DNA of 64,000 nucleotides from Microbacterium sp. BK668 (GCF_004362195.1 NZ_SNWG01000001.1:1798001-1862000); one strand, 5' to 3'. Counted from the first letter of the stretch, positions 10,504 through 20,424 are shown. A program made the numbers and translations. Notes: a model not told the origin generated them from the letters alone.

Positions 10504-11283
10504 TCAGGCGGCTTCGTGTGCCCGATGCGGGAGGGTCGGGATGAGCGCGTCGAGGAAGTCGGCCGTGTCTTCCCAGCCGTCGACGGCCTGGCACTCGACG
10601 CCCATCGCCAGGACGGGGTAGTCGTTGCCGTCCGGGTCGAGGCGGTCGCCGACGAAGAGCATGTCGTCGAGGGGGATGCCGGTCTGCTCGGCGAGCTGGC
10701 GCATGCCGTAGGCCTTGTCGATGCCGCGGTGCGTGATGTCGACGCTCGTCGACCCGCCGGAGCGCACCTCGAGATCGGGGATGCGCTCCGCGATCGCCGC
10801 CCGCAGGGTGTTCTTCTTCTCGCCCGTCGGATCCCATGCCTTCTTGGCGTCGAGCGGAGCGCGCTGCCCCAGCGCCGAGAAGGTGATCTGCGATCCGCGG
10901 TCCTCGAGGATGTCGCCCCAGGTGTCGGACTCCCAGAAGCCGAGCCGTCGCGCCTCCTCCTCGACAGCGGCGAGGGCGCGGGACTTCTCGTCGTCGGTGA
11001 GGGAGTGCGCGTACACCGTGACGACGCCCTGGGGCGTCAGACGGTAGTACTGCGTGCCGCAGGTGGGCAGCAGGTGGAGGTGGGCGAGCGTTTCGGGCGA
11101 GGCATCCGGCAGCCTGTCGACGACCTGTGCGGTGAACTGGGCGAGCTGCCCGCCGGAGATGATCGCGACCTCGACACGCTCGGCGAGGGCGAGGAGCAGT
11201 TCGCCGATGCGGGGATCGATGACGCTCTTGGACGGCGCGAGGGTGTCGTCGAGGTCGAACGCGACGAGGCGGGGGTGCGGCAT
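10504..11283 (-). CDS. HAD-IIB hydrolase, phosphomannomutase-like fold
   Basis: 259 residues. The nucleophile motif is LVAFDLDDTLAPS near residue 5, motif II is AIISGG, and the C-terminal motif is GIDKAYGMRQLAEQ then FVGDRLDPDGNDYP, which resembles eukaryotic-type phosphomannomutase and other HAD-IIB sugar phosphatases. The substrate cannot be read from sequence. ATG at 11283 follows GGAG; a longer frame would run through the tRNA-Pro gene and is excluded. The gene lies just downstream of tRNA-Pro on the same strand, separated by a strong hairpin. Confidence 0.8.
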   Translation of the reverse strand: MPHPRLVAFDLDDTLAPSKSVIDPRIGELLLALAERVEVAIISGGQLAQFTAQVVDRLPDASPETLAHLHLLPTCGTQYYRLTPQGVVTVYAHSLTDDEKSRALAAVEEEARRLGFWESDTWGDILEDRGSQITFSALGQRAPLDAKKAWDPTGEKKNTLRAAIAERIPDLEVRSGGSTSVDITHRGIDKAYGMRQLAEQTGIPLDDMLFVGDRLDPDGNDYPVLAMGVECQAVDGWEDTADFLDALIPTLPHRAHEAA

Positions 11284-11316
11284 TCGTTCTCCAGTCTCTT
11301 CTTCGGCTTTTACAGC

Positions 11317-11348
11317 GAGAGGCTCCACCACAAGTGGTGGAGCCTCTC
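11317..11348 (-). terminator. Hairpin after tRNA-Pro
   Basis: GAGAGGCTCCACCAC (11317-11331) pairs with GTGGTGGAGCCTCTC (11334-11348), giving a 13-14-bp stem with a short loop. It starts 6 nt past the tRNA 3' end in the transcription direction. There is no U-run, as is common in actinobacterial terminators. Confidence 0.7.
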
Positions 11349-11353
11349 TGCGG

Positions 11354-11427
<74 letters not shown>

Positions 11428-11505
11428 TGGCAACCCTCCTAGCCTACCTGATGCGCGGCGGTCCTCCGAACCGGGCGCCGCCGCAGGCGGGCCGAGAGCG
11501 GGCGG

Positions 11506-12447
11506 TCACGTCTCGGGGAGAAGGGTGAGGAGGGATGCCTCGGGAAAGCACGCGAAGCGCACGGGAGCGTAGATCGAGTGCCCGAGGCCGGCGCTGACGT
11601 TCAGCGGGATCGTCCGGCCGCCGCGCGACCACTCGCTGAGGCCGCGCGCCTGGCGGAGCGGGATGTCGCAGTTCGCCACGAGCGGGCCGACGCCCGGGAT
11701 GCGCAGCTGACCGCCGTGGGTGTGGCCGCCGAAGATCATGTCGGCGCCGAGCGCCGTGAACGAATCGAGCACGCGGCGGTAGGGCGCGTGCGTGACGCCG
11801 ATCGTGAAGTCCGGCTCGTGCGACCGCGCGTCGCGCACCTCCTCGATCTGGTCGGGCAGGGCGTCGAGGCGATCCCAGTGACGGTGCGCGTCGCTCACAC
11901 CGAACGCGTCGATCCGGACCCCCGCGACATCCAGCGACGTCGCCGCGTTGTTCAGCTCGGTCCAGCCGAGGTCGTCGGTCAGGTACGAATCGAGCGCCTG
12001 CGTGTCGAGCGGCTCGGCGGTCGGCCTGTGCTTCGACGGCCCGGTGAAGTACTTGACGGGATTGCGCGGCGACGGCGCGGTGTGGTCGTTGGATCCGTGT
12101 ACGTAGACGCCCGGGATGCCGCGGAACGGCGCGAACGCGCGGCGCAGGCCGCGCAGGCCGTCTTCGTGGCCGAGGTTGTCGCCCGTGTTGACGATGAGGT
12201 CGGGCGCGAGTTCGGCGAGGCCGGCGATCCATCGCTGCTTGCGGCGCTGCCACGGCGCCATATGGGCGTCGGACAGGTGCAGGAGACGGAGCGGGGAGGA
12301 GCCGGCGGGCAGGACGTGGAGCTCATGGCGCCGGAGGGTGAACAGGTAGCGCTCGATGCCGATGCCCCAGACCGCCGAGCCGACGGCGAGCGCCCCCACC
12401 GCGCCGAGCGCGGTGAGGGCGGCGCGTGGACCACCGCCGGTGGTCAC
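11506..12447 (-). CDS. Metallophosphoesterase, membrane-anchored
   Basis: 313 residues. An N-terminal hydrophobic stretch is followed by a calcineurin-like domain: [38 protein letters not shown] and [11 protein letters not shown] supply the expected Asp/His/Asn metal ligands. Substrate unknown. GTG at 12447 overlaps the stop of the penicillin-binding protein gene (GTGA). The same pair, metallophosphoesterase after ponA2, occurs in Mycobacterium (Rv3683 next to Rv3682), which suggests an envelope role. Confidence 0.85.
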   Translation of the reverse strand: MTTGGGPRAALTALGAVGALAVGSAVWGIGIERYLFTLRRHELHVLPAGSSPLRLLHLSDAHMAPWQRRKQRWIAGLAELAPDLIVNTGDNLGHEDGLRGLRRAFAPFRGIPGVYVHGSNDHTAPSPRNPVKYFTGPSKHRPTAEPLDTQALDSYLTDDLGWTELNNAATSLDVAGVRIDAFGVSDAHRHWDRLDALPDQIEEVRDARSHEPDFTIGVTHAPYRRVLDSFTALGADMIFGGHTHGGQLRIPGVGPLVANCDIPLRQARGLSEWSRGGRTIPLNVSAGLGHSIYAPVRFACFPEASLLTLLPET

Positions 12448-15044
12448 CGGCTGCAGTTCTCGCTCTTGTAGTCGACGACGATCGGCGAGTTCCGGTTCAC
12501 GGCGGAGCTGGCCGGCGGGTTCGTCCCGGTCGCGATTCCGTTGCCCTTGACGCCCTTCTCCTCCGCACAGGCACCCGGTTGCACGTTGCCGAAGCCGAGC
12601 GACCTCAGGTAGCTGATCGCCTCGCTGACCGATCTGCCGGCGACGTCGGACGGGACGGTGACGCCGGCGCCGTTGCTCGGATAGATCGTGACGGTGGAGC
12701 CGCCCGCGACCCGTCCCGCGGCCGGATTCTGCGCGGCGACGGTTCCCTCGGGCTGCGAGGAGTCGATCGGATCCCCGACGGTCACATCGAAGCCGCCGGC
12801 CTGGATCTTCGCCGTCGCCTCGTCGATGGACAGACCCACGACGTTCGGCAGGTCGTAGAGCACCTGTCGGATGAGGTCCTGCTTCGGGCGCGGGAACTCG
12901 TCGCCGCCGTAGATCTCGTTCACCGTCCGCATGATCTGCTTGTTGATCCCGTAGCGGAGGTTGTTGAGGGACTTGCCGTTGTACCAGCGCTTCGCCAGCG
13001 GTGCCTCGCCCTGCGAGTTGCCGACCCAGACGGCCGTGGTGACCTTCGAGCTCGACTCGACGAGCCACGTCTGCCAGGCCTCGTGGGTACCGGTCTTGCC
13101 GAGCATGGGCGTGCCGTCGAACGGGTTTCCGTCGGCGCCGGTGCCGCCGCGGGCCATGACGCCCTGCAGCGCGTAGGCGGCCGTGGCGGCGATGGTCGGG
13201 TCGAGCACCTGAGTGCAGGACTTCTGCGGGGCGAACTCGCGGCCATCCGGGTCGACGACCTTGTCGATCGCCTTCGGCTCGCAGCGGATGCCGTTGTTCG
13301 CCACCGTCGCGTACGCCGAGGCCATCGCGAGCGGGGAGACGTTGTCGGAGCCGATGACCTCGGAGGCGACGGTCATCTTGATGGGGACCATCTTCTTCTC
13401 GTCGAAGCTGTAGGTCTGAACGCCGAGCCTCTCCGTGACCTTCGCGATGTCGCAGAGGTCGAGCTTCTCGGCCATCGCGAGGAAGCCCGAGTTGAGCGAG
13501 TCCTTGGTGAACCGCATGGGAGTGCCGACGTAGCCGCCGACGTTGTTGTAGTTCCCGATCTTGGCCTTCTCGAAGTTCACCCAGTTGCCGTAGCAGGAGT
13601 TGGTCATCTTCGGGAAGACGCGGTTGACGCCGTTGAGCGTCTCATTGAGGGACTTGCCTTTCTCGATCCAGTCGAGGAGCGTGAAGAGCTTGAAGGTCGA
13701 ACCGGCCGGGAAGCCGATGGATCCGCCATATGTGCTGTCACCGGCATACACCAGCGATGAGAAGTTCGGGTCGCTGGCGAGACTCGCGTCCTCGCTGAAG
13801 TTGGTGTTCTGCGCGATGCCGAGGATGCGTCCCGTGGATGCCTCGAGGCTCACCGAGGTGGAGCCGAACATCATGCCCTCCATCGACGTCGGGCTGTTGT
13901 CGCTGATGGCGGCCTCGTTGACCTGCTGCACGCGCGGGTCCATCGTCGTGTAGATCTTCAGTCCCCCCTGGCGGAGAGCCCGGGTGCGGTCCTCCTGCGT
14001 CGCGCCGAAGGCGGGGTCGTTCTTGACGATCGAGACGACGTACTGGCAGAAGTACGCGGCCTTCCCCGTCGAGGCGCATCCCTTCGACGGCGGCACGATG
14101 TTCGGGGTGATGGGCTCGGCGACCGCCGCGTCGTGCTGCTCCTGCGTGATCTTGCCGTCGGCGAGCATGCGGTCCAGCACATACACCTGACGGTCCTTCG
14201 TCCGGGCGTACCCGTCGGCCGCGCTGTTGACGAGGTTGCCGGCCTGGTCGGTGATCGAGCCGTTCGGCATGTCGATGCGGTACGCGTTCGGGTTCTGGAC
14301 CATGCCTGCCAGCGTCGCCGCCTGGCTGAGCGAGAGGTCCTTCGCAGCGACGCCGAAGTAGTAGCGGGATGCCGCGTCGACGCCGTAGTTCGTGCCGCCG
14401 AAGCCGGCGATGTTGAGGTAGCCGAGCAGGATGTCGTTCTTCGAGTACTTCTGCTCGAGCGCGATCGCGTAGCGCATCTCCTGGAGCTTTCGCTGCAGGC
14501 CCTTGTCACCGGTGGCCGTCGTGGCGTCGGTGTAGCACTTCTGCAGCTCCTCGTCCGACTTGGCGTTGCTCTCGCAGCGCTGGACGAGGATGTTCTTGAC
14601 GTACTGCTGGCTGATCGAGGAGCCACCGCGCGTGTCGCGTCCGCGGACGTTGTCGACGACGGCGCTCACGGTGCCGACGAGGTCGATGCCGCCGTGCTTG
14701 TAGAAGTTCTTGTCCTCACTGGACAGGACCGCGTCGTACATCACCGGCGCGATCTGGTCGAACTGGACGGGCGACCGGTTCTGGTCGTAGAACTGCGTCC
14801 ACTCGACCTCCTGACCCGAGTTCGGGTCGATGTAGATCAGGCTCGAGGGAAGCATGAGCTTCTCGATCTCGAGCACGCTCGGCAGGTTGTCGAACATGGT
14901 GATCGCGCTGGAAGCCGCAGCCCCGGACAGGGCGATGGCGGGAGTCACGGTCGCGGTCACGAGGACACCGGCGACAGCGCTCAGGCCGACGAGGCCGGCG
15001 AGACCGCCGAGCACACCGCTAGCCGTCCGTTTCGTATCAGGCAT
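12444..15044 (-). CDS. Class A penicillin-binding protein with PASTA domains (PonA2-like)
   Basis: Bifunctional peptidoglycan synthase, 866 residues. In order: an N-terminal membrane anchor (about 12-42); a GT51 transglycosylase with SSEDKNFYKHGGID (catalytic Glu110) and RGGSSISQQYVKN; a transpeptidase with nucleophile Ser449 in STFK and KTGT near residue 650; and two C-terminal PASTA repeats from about residue 735. ATG at 15044 was chosen because TACGAT lies 7 nt upstream on its strand (15052-15057). This leaderless start removes a 20-residue unconserved extension. Downstream it overlaps the metallophosphoesterase gene. Confidence 0.92.
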   Translation of the reverse strand: MPDTKRTASGVLGGLAGLVGLSAVAGVLVTATVTPAIALSGAAASSAITMFDNLPSVLEIEKLMLPSSLIYIDPNSGQEVEWTQFYDQNRSPVQFDQIAPVMYDAVLSSEDKNFYKHGGIDLVGTVSAVVDNVRGRDTRGGSSISQQYVKNILVQRCESNAKSDEELQKCYTDATTATGDKGLQRKLQEMRYAIALEQKYSKNDILLGYLNIAGFGGTNYGVDAASRYYFGVAAKDLSLSQAATLAGMVQNPNAYRIDMPNGSITDQAGNLVNSAADGYARTKDRQVYVLDRMLADGKITQEQHDAAVAEPITPNIVPPSKGCASTGKAAYFCQYVVSIVKNDPAFGATQEDRTRALRQGGLKIYTTMDPRVQQVNEAAISDNSPTSMEGMMFGSTSVSLEASTGRILGIAQNTNFSEDASLASDPNFSSLVYAGDSTYGGSIGFPAGSTFKLFTLLDWIEKGKSLNETLNGVNRVFPKMTNSCYGNWVNFEKAKIGNYNNVGGYVGTPMRFTKDSLNSGFLAMAEKLDLCDIAKVTERLGVQTYSFDEKKMVPIKMTVASEVIGSDNVSPLAMASAYATVANNGIRCEPKAIDKVVDPDGREFAPQKSCTQVLDPTIAATAAYALQGVMARGGTGADGNPFDGTPMLGKTGTHEAWQTWLVESSSKVTTAVWVGNSQGEAPLAKRWYNGKSLNNLRYGINKQIMRTVNEIYGGDEFPRPKQDLIRQVLYDLPNVVGLSIDEATAKIQAGGFDVTVGDPIDSSQPEGTVAAQNPAAGRVAGGSTVTIYPSNGAGVTVPSDVAGRSVSEAISYLRSLGFGNVQPGACAEEKGVKGNGIATGTNPPASSAVNRNSPIVVDYKSENCSR

Positions 15045-15166
15045 AGGGTTGATCGTAAGGGAACTACCTGGCAGATCCCTTGACGGAACGCCCTGCCGCG
15101 GCATCCGATCAGCGCGTCATCAGGGCTTTCCTCGTTCATGCACCTCGACCCCGGCAGGAGCCGCAG

Positions 15167-15379
15167 ATGACCACGTGGGAGTACCTCACCACCCCTCTCC
15201 TGATCCACAACACCGCCGCGATCCTCAACAACTGGGGCAAGCAGGGGTGGGAGCTCGTGCAGGTGGTGCAGGGCCCGGAGGGCGGCCTGGTCGCGTACTT
15301 CAAGCGCCCCGTCGGCGGCGGAAACGCCAACGCGGGTCTGGATGCCGCCGCCGTCGCTGCGAAGCAGTTCGAGGCATGA
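15167..15379 (+). CDS. Small conserved actinobacterial protein (DUF4177-like)
   Basis: 70 residues, MTTWEYLTTPLLIHNTAAIL onward, with an amphipathic ILNNWGKQGWELVQVV core resembling DUF4177 proteins. Function unknown. ATG at 15167 follows AGGAG. Its stop overlaps the ridA start (ATGA), so the two are translationally coupled. In Mycobacterium an equivalent small gene precedes a RidA gene near ponA2, but with whiB4 and an ArsA-type ATPase pair in between; none of those is here. Confidence 0.75.
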   Translation: MTTWEYLTTPLLIHNTAAILNNWGKQGWELVQVVQGPEGGLVAYFKRPVGGGNANAGLDAAAVAAKQFEA

Positions 15380-15852
15380 GCGGCGGAACCGTCTCGGCCC
15401 GGCTGGCCGAGCTCGGCATCGACCTGCCGGAGGTCGTGCCCCCGGTCGCCGCCTACGTGCCGGCCAAGGCGCACGGCGATCTCGTCTACACGGCGGGCCA
15501 GCTTCCCATGGTCTCGGGCGCGCTTCCCGCGACGGGCAAGGTCGGCGAGGGCCACGGCCTCGTTCCCGGGGCCGACGCGAAGGACTACGCCCGCCAGTCG
15601 GCGCTCAACGCGATCGCCGCCGCCGCGGCCGCCGTCGGGGGAGTGGACCGGCTCACCGGGGTCGTGAAGGTCGTCGGGTTCGTGGCATCCGTCCCGGAGT
15701 TCACCGGGCAGCCTGGCGTCATCAACGGCGCGAGCGAGGTGCTCGGCGAGATCTTCGGCGACGCGGGCCGCCACGCCCGTTCGGCGGTCGGGGTCCCGGT
15801 GCTGCCGCTGGACAGCCCGGTCGAGGTCGAGGTGGTCTTCAGCTTCGCCTGA
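15376..15852 (+). CDS. RidA-family protein (YjgF/L-PSP type)
   Basis: 158 residues. RidA proteins hydrolyse reactive enamine/imine intermediates released by PLP enzymes. Family features seen are DLVYTAGQLPMVSGALPATG, SALNAIAAAAAAVGGVDRLT, VVKVVGFVAS and the C-terminal VGVPVLPLDSPVEVEVVF. This is the longer actinobacterial subgroup, and the canonical catalytic Arg of short RidA proteins is not obvious, so deaminase activity is uncertain. ATG overlaps the preceding stop. Confidence 0.82.
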   Translation: MSGGTVSARLAELGIDLPEVVPPVAAYVPAKAHGDLVYTAGQLPMVSGALPATGKVGEGHGLVPGADAKDYARQSALNAIAAAAAAVGGVDRLTGVVKVVGFVASVPEFTGQPGVINGASEVLGEIFGDAGRHARSAVGVPVLPLDSPVEVEVVFSFA

Positions 15853-15918
15853 CCCCCGGCCGCGGCCCGCGAGACGCGGGATTGCGCGGACGACGGGATG
15901 CCGGGGGCCGGCGTCCGC

Positions 15919-17889
15919 CTACTTCACCTGCGCGCTGATCACCGACATCACGGCGGTGTCGGCCAAGGTCGTGGTGTCGCCGACTTCACGGCCCTCCGCG
16001 ACATCGCGCAGCAGGCGCCGCATGATCTTCCCGGAGCGGGTCTTGGGGAGCTCGCCGACGATGTAGACGTCTCGCGGGCGGGCGATCGGGCCGATCTGCT
16101 CGCCGACCCAGGAGCGCAGACCCTGCGCGAGGCCCTCGGCCGAGTGCTCCTTGAGGTAGCTCTCCTTGATGATGACGAAGGCCACCACCGCCTGCCCCGT
16201 GGTCTCGTCGGAGGCGCCGACGACGGCCGCCTCGGCCACCGCCTCGTTCCCCACGAGCGACGACTCGATCTCGGTCGTCGAAAGCCGGTGACCCGACACG
16301 TTCATGACGTCGTCGACGCGGCCGAGCAGCCACACGTCGCCGTCGTCGTCGAGACGGGCGCCGTCGCCGGCGAAGTAGTAGCCCTGCGAGGCGAACTTGT
16401 CCCAGTACGTCTCCTTGAAACGCTCGGGGTCGCCCCAGATTCCGCGGAGCATGCTCGGCCACGGCTCGGTGACCACGAGCAGTCCGCCGTTGCCGTTGCC
16501 CACGTGCTGCCCGTCCTCGTCGACGACATCGACCGAGATGCCGGGAAGCGGCACCTGCGCGCTGCCGGGCTTCGTCTCCGTGACCCCCGGAAGCGCCGAG
16601 ATCATGATCGCGCCGGTCTCCGTCTGCCACCACGTGTCGACGATCGGGGCCGTCTTGCCGCCGATGATCTTGCGGTACCACATCCACGCCTCGGGGTTGA
16701 TGGGCTCGCCCACCGAGCCGAGCAGGCGCAGCGACGACAGGTCGAACTGCTTCGGAACGGAGCGTCCGATCTTCATGAAGGAGCGGATCGCCGTCGGGGC
16801 CGTGTAGAGGACCGTGACGCCGTACTTCTGCACGATCTCCCACCATCGGCCCGGATGCGGCGTGTCCGGCGTGCCCTCGTAGATCACCTGCGTCGCACCG
16901 TTCGCGAGAGGTCCATACGTCACGTAGGTGTGACCCGTGATCCAGCCGATGTCGGCCGTGCACCAGTAGACGTCGCTCGCCGGGTGGATGTCGTGGACGA
17001 CCTGGTTCGTGAACGCCGCCTGGGTGAGGTAGCCGCCGGAGGTGTGGAGGATGCCCTTCGGCTTTCCCGTCGTGCCGGACGTGTACAGGATGAAGAGCGG
17101 GTTCTCGGCGCCGAAGGCCTGCGCCTCGTGCACGCTCGACGCCTGCGGCACCACATCGTGCCACCAGATGTCGCGGCCGTGGGTCCACTCGACGTCGTTG
17201 CCGCCGCGCTTGACGACGAGGACTTTCTCGACCGTCTCCTGAGCGCCCGAGCCGTTCCGATCGGCGAGGGCGAGGTCCACCGCCGGCTTGAGCGGCGAGA
17301 CCTTGCCCTTCCGGTACCCCCCGTCGGCGGTGATGACGACCTTCGCGCCGGCGTCGTCGATGCGGAAGCGCAGGCTGTCGGCCGAGAAGCCGCCGAAGAC
17401 GACGGAGTGGATCGCGCCGATGCGCACGACGGCGAGCATCGCCGCGATCGCCTCGGGGATCATCGGCATGTAGATCGCCACGCGGTCGCCTTCGCCGACG
17501 CCGAGGTCTGTGAGCACGTTCGCCAGCCGCTTGACCTCGTCGGTGAGCTCGGCGTACGTCACGCGGCGGTCATCGCCCTGCTCGCCCTCCCACAGCAGCG
17601 CGATCCGGTCGCCGTGGCCCCCCTCGACATGACGGTCGAGACAGTTGTAGGCGATGTTCAGCTCTCCGTCGGCGAACCACTTGGCGAAGGGCGGAGTCGT
17701 CCAGTCCAGCACTTCGGTGAACGGCGTGTGCCAGTGCAGGAGCCGCCGCGCCTGATCGGCCCAGAACGCCTCGCGATCCGCCTGAGCCTCCTCGTACAGC
17801 TCGGCGGTCGCCACCGCGTCGGCCGCGAACTCCGCCGGGGGTGCGAAACGGCGGGTCTCGTCGAGGAGGTGGTCGATCTGGCTGCTCAT
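15919..17889 (-). CDS. acs: Acetyl-CoA synthetase (AMP-forming)
   Basis: Activates acetate to acetyl-CoA through acetyl-AMP. 656 residues, full length for the family. Features are the AMP-binding core [43 protein letters not shown], and the C-terminal [15 protein letters not shown] whose Lys is the usual acetylation control point. ATG at 17889 has AAAGGAG upstream, and TAGATT (17938-17943 on the opposite strand) is a candidate -10. A CRP-like half-palindrome lies further upstream. It is convergent with ridA. Confidence 0.95.
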   Translation of the reverse strand: MSSQIDHLLDETRRFAPPAEFAADAVATAELYEEAQADREAFWADQARRLLHWHTPFTEVLDWTTPPFAKWFADGELNIAYNCLDRHVEGGHGDRIALLWEGEQGDDRRVTYAELTDEVKRLANVLTDLGVGEGDRVAIYMPMIPEAIAAMLAVVRIGAIHSVVFGGFSADSLRFRIDDAGAKVVITADGGYRKGKVSPLKPAVDLALADRNGSGAQETVEKVLVVKRGGNDVEWTHGRDIWWHDVVPQASSVHEAQAFGAENPLFILYTSGTTGKPKGILHTSGGYLTQAAFTNQVVHDIHPASDVYWCTADIGWITGHTYVTYGPLANGATQVIYEGTPDTPHPGRWWEIVQKYGVTVLYTAPTAIRSFMKIGRSVPKQFDLSSLRLLGSVGEPINPEAWMWYRKIIGGKTAPIVDTWWQTETGAIMISALPGVTETKPGSAQVPLPGISVDVVDEDGQHVGNGNGGLLVVTEPWPSMLRGIWGDPERFKETYWDKFASQGYYFAGDGARLDDDGDVWLLGRVDDVMNVSGHRLSTTEIESSLVGNEAVAEAAVVGASDETTGQAVVAFVIIKESYLKEHSAEGLAQGLRSWVGEQIGPIARPRDVYIVGELPKTRSGKIMRRLLRDVAEGREVGDTTTLADTAVMSVISAQVK

Positions 17890-17991
17890 GCGGCGCGCTC
17901 CTTTGCGGGATGGGACGGAGGGTCGGATGCCGCAAGCAATCTACTGGCGGCCGGGAGGTCCCACTACCTCCGACAGAAGGTGACCCGAAGA

Positions 17992-18007
17992 TGTGAGAAC
18001 TCTCATC
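17992..18007. promoter_or_regulatory. Candidate CRP/GlxR-like site upstream of acs
   Basis: TGTGA-N6-TCATC matches 8 of 10 positions of TGTGA-N6-TCACA. It lies about 50 bp upstream of the acs -10 and on the far side of the 6C RNA promoter. GlxR-type control of acetate genes is known in Corynebacterium; here it is only a sequence match. Confidence 0.3.
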
Positions 18008-18073
18008 GATATATCACGCGGACCGCGATCGGGTTTGTTTGGAAGGTTGCGTCGAGTTGCGTATGCTCATCCA

Positions 18074-18178
18074 CGGCCGAACTTCGATTCTGGCATTGCG
18101 GCACCCGACGCACCCCCCGAACTGCGGTGTCGCGCGCGGCGGCATCCCATTCCCCCCATGGGATGCCGCCCCTGTTTT
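18074..18178 (+). ncRNA. 6C small RNA
   Basis: Two hairpins with six-cytosine loops, the hallmark of actinobacterial 6C RNA. Hairpin 1: GCGGCACC (18098-18105) pairs with GGTGTCGC (18126-18133), with CCCCCC at 18113-18118 in the loop. Hairpin 2: GGCGGCATCCCAT (18138-18150) pairs perfectly with ATGGGATGCCGCC (18158-18170) around loop TCCCCCC, followed by CCTGTTTT as a terminator. TATGCT at 18062-18067 is a fitting -10. In Mycobacterium the 6C RNA gene also borders the Tad locus. The exact 5' end is estimated. The rest of the 409-bp gap holds the acs promoter and the cpaF -10 (18286-18291). Confidence 0.85.
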
Positions 18179-18298
18179 CGGCGGGTTCACGCTCATCGGC
18201 GACGGGCCGTCCTCCACAACCACAGGCTCCGAACCGGTTCTGCACCGTTGCAGCGGAGGCGCCGCTCCTCCGCCGGCGACACGCATAGCTTCGTGCGC

Positions 18299-19540
18299 AT
18301 GCCCCCGCCGTTCGTCGTCTCGCCTCGCACGCCGGCGTCCTCGGACGCCGCCCGGGAGCCGAGCTCGACGGCGACGCCGGCTGCCGCGGGGGAGCGGTTC
18401 GCCGTGCGCCGGTCGCCGGATCGCGGCGGCGATGGGGGTGAGCGAGCGGGTGGGAGTGCTCCACTGCCGATCGGCGACCCCCTGCCGGCACTTCCGCTGG
18501 CCGACCCGCCGAACGGTCCGGCTGACCTCGCTCCGGCTGCGGATCGCGTTCAGCCGTCAGCCCTCGGCCGGATCGCCGATGCGGCCCTCATCCCCGCCTT
18601 CCAGCGCGTACTCGACCCGGCCCTCGACCCGGTGGCCGCGATCCTCCAGGACCCGCGGGTCACGGACCTCTTCATCAACGGCGATGCCGGCCTCTTCGTC
18701 GATCGCGGCGAGGGCGCCGAGCGCGAGGCGGCCTGGCGGGCAACCGAGCCGGAGGTGCGCGAGCTGGCCGTCCGACTCATCGGGGCGGGCGGCCGTCACC
18801 TCGATGACGCCGCCCCCTGCGTCGACGTGCGGATCGACGGCGGGATCCGCATCCACGCGGTGCTGCCGCCGGTCTCGCCCTCGGGCACGCTCATCTCCAT
18901 CCGGGTGCCGCGGCTGGAGGCTCCGAGCCTCGACGAGCTCCAGTCGCGCGGCATGTTCGATGCCGCCGCCCGCCGTCGTCTCGACGCCGCGGTCCGGCGC
19001 CGCGAGAACCTCCTCGTCACCGGTGCCGCGGGGGCGGGCAAGACGACGCTGCTCGCCGCGCTGCTCGCCCACGCTGCGGCGTCCGACCGGATCGTCACCA
19101 TCGAGGATGTCGCGGAGCTGCGGATCCCGCACCCGCATCATGTGCGCCTCGAGGCGCGGCAGCCGAATCTCGAGGGGGTCGGCGGCATCGGACTCGCACG
19201 TCTGGTCCGCGAGGCGCTGCGCATGCGGCCGGATCGGCTCGTGGTCGGCGAGTGCCGCGGAGAGGAGGTGCGAGAGCTCCTCGCCGCTCTCAACACGGGG
19301 CACGACGGGGGAGCGGGCACCCTCCACGCCAACGGGCTGCACGAGGTCGCCGCGCGGCTGGAGTCCCTCGGTGCGCTGGCGGGACTGGACGACCGTGCCC
19401 TCGCGCGCCAGGTCGTGAGCGCGATCGGCGTCGTGCTCCACGTCTCGCGCGTGAGCGGCGGCGCCCGCCGGCTGTCGGCCGTGGGGCGACCCGTCCTCGA
19501 CAGGGCGGGACGCCTCACGATCGAGGAGGTGCAGGAGTGA
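18299..19540 (+). CDS. cpaF: TadA/CpaF-type secretion ATPase
   Basis: Hexameric ATPase powering Flp/Tad pilus assembly. 413 residues. The first ~85 are Pro/Ala-rich and disordered-looking, followed by the N-terminal domain (LQDPRVTDLFINGDAGLFVDRG), Walker A GAAGAGKTT (about 242-250) and Walker B RLVVGECRGEE (about 313-323). ATG at 18299 is supported by TAGCTT at 18286-18291, 7 nt upstream (leaderless). It opens a tightly overlapping operon. The TadZ-like gene (Rv3660c type) found upstream in Mycobacterium is absent. Confidence 0.88.
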   Translation: MPPPFVVSPRTPASSDAAREPSSTATPAAAGERFAVRRSPDRGGDGGERAGGSAPLPIGDPLPALPLADPPNGPADLAPAADRVQPSALGRIADAALIPAFQRVLDPALDPVAAILQDPRVTDLFINGDAGLFVDRGEGAEREAAWRATEPEVRELAVRLIGAGGRHLDDAAPCVDVRIDGGIRIHAVLPPVSPSGTLISIRVPRLEAPSLDELQSRGMFDAAARRRLDAAVRRRENLLVTGAAGAGKTTLLAALLAHAAASDRIVTIEDVAELRIPHPHHVRLEARQPNLEGVGGIGLARLVREALRMRPDRLVVGECRGEEVRELLAALNTGHDGGAGTLHANGLHEVAARLESLGALAGLDDRALARQVVSAIGVVLHVSRVSGGARRLSAVGRPVLDRAGRLTIEEVQE

Positions 19541-20424
19541 GACGACGAACCGCGCGGGCCGCGCCCTCCGCCGACGAAGCCGCCTCGACCGTGCTGCGCC
19601 TCGCGGTTCTCCTGCAGGCCGGGCTGGCCCCCGCTCGGGCCTGGGCGGTCGCCGCCGACTCCGGCGACCGAGTGGCCGGACGCATCCATGCCGCCTTCCA
19701 GGACGGCGACGCCCTCTCGGCCGCCATCGCCCGGCAGGGAGGCGCCTGGACGAGCGTCGGCGCGGCGTGGACGATCGCCACGACGGTGGGGGCTCCGCTC
19801 GCGGACTCGCTCCGCTCCATCGCCGCTGCCCTGCGGGATGCTCAGGAGACGTCCGACGACATCCGCGTCACGCTCGCCGAGCCGGCAGGCACGGCTCGGC
19901 TGCTGACCTGGCTTCCTCTGGCCGCGATAGCGCTCGGGGCCGCGCTCGGCTTCGACACCTTCGCCACCCTCGTGACCGAGCCGCTCGGACTGGCCTGCCT
20001 CGCCGCCGGCGGACTCCTCCTCGTGGTGGCCCACCGCTGGACGTCCGCTCTCGTCCGCAAGGCGCAACCCGAGCCCGGGATTCCGGGCCTGGCCGCCGAG
20101 CTTTTCGCGATCGCCCTCTCCGGCGGCGCGTCCATCGAACGCGCCCGCAGCCTCGTCGCCGCTGCCGGAGCTCCGGATGCCGACTCCTCCATCGACGAGG
20201 TGCTGCTGCTCTCGCAGAGCGCCGGGGTGCCGGCCGTTGAGCTCCTCAAGGCGACAGCCGCGCTTGCCCGCCATCGTGCGCGCGTCGACGGCCGCGTCCG
20301 GGCGGCGCGGCTGTCGTCACGGCTGCTCCTGCCTCTCGGAGCCTGCACGCTCCCCGCGTTCCTGCTCCTCGGCGTCGCGCCGATGCTTCTCGGCGTCATG
20401 TCGACCATGTCGTTCTCGCTCTGA
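19537..20424 (+). CDS. Type II secretion F-domain protein (TadB/TadC-like)
   Basis: Inner-membrane platform of the Tad machinery. 295 residues with two T2SSF-like helical regions: about 20-120, then a transmembrane pair near 125-175 (WLPLAAIALGAALGF, PLGLACLAAGGLLLVV), and about 185-270 before a final hydrophobic end. Mycobacterium encodes this as two genes (Rv3658c, Rv3657c), so this may be their fused equivalent. GTG at 19537 overlaps the cpaF stop (GTGA) and has GAGGAGG upstream. Confidence 0.8.
   Translation: MRRRTARAAPSADEAASTVLRLAVLLQAGLAPARAWAVAADSGDRVAGRIHAAFQDGDALSAAIARQGGAWTSVGAAWTIATTVGAPLADSLRSIAAALRDAQETSDDIRVTLAEPAGTARLLTWLPLAAIALGAALGFDTFATLVTEPLGLACLAAGGLLLVVAHRWTSALVRKAQPEPGIPGLAAELFAIALSGGASIERARSLVAAAGAPDADSSIDEVLLLSQSAGVPAVELLKATAALARHRARVDGRVRAARLSSRLLLPLGACTLPAFLLLGVAPMLLGVMSTMSFSL

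Noticed and set aside
15045..15166. whiB4-like gene expected from mycobacterial synteny
   Set aside because: The gap is 122 bp and has no frame with the four-Cys WhiB pattern.
15898..18288. 796-residue open frame opposite acs
   Set aside because: Same cause; composition is low-complexity and it would run through the acs promoter and 6C RNA.
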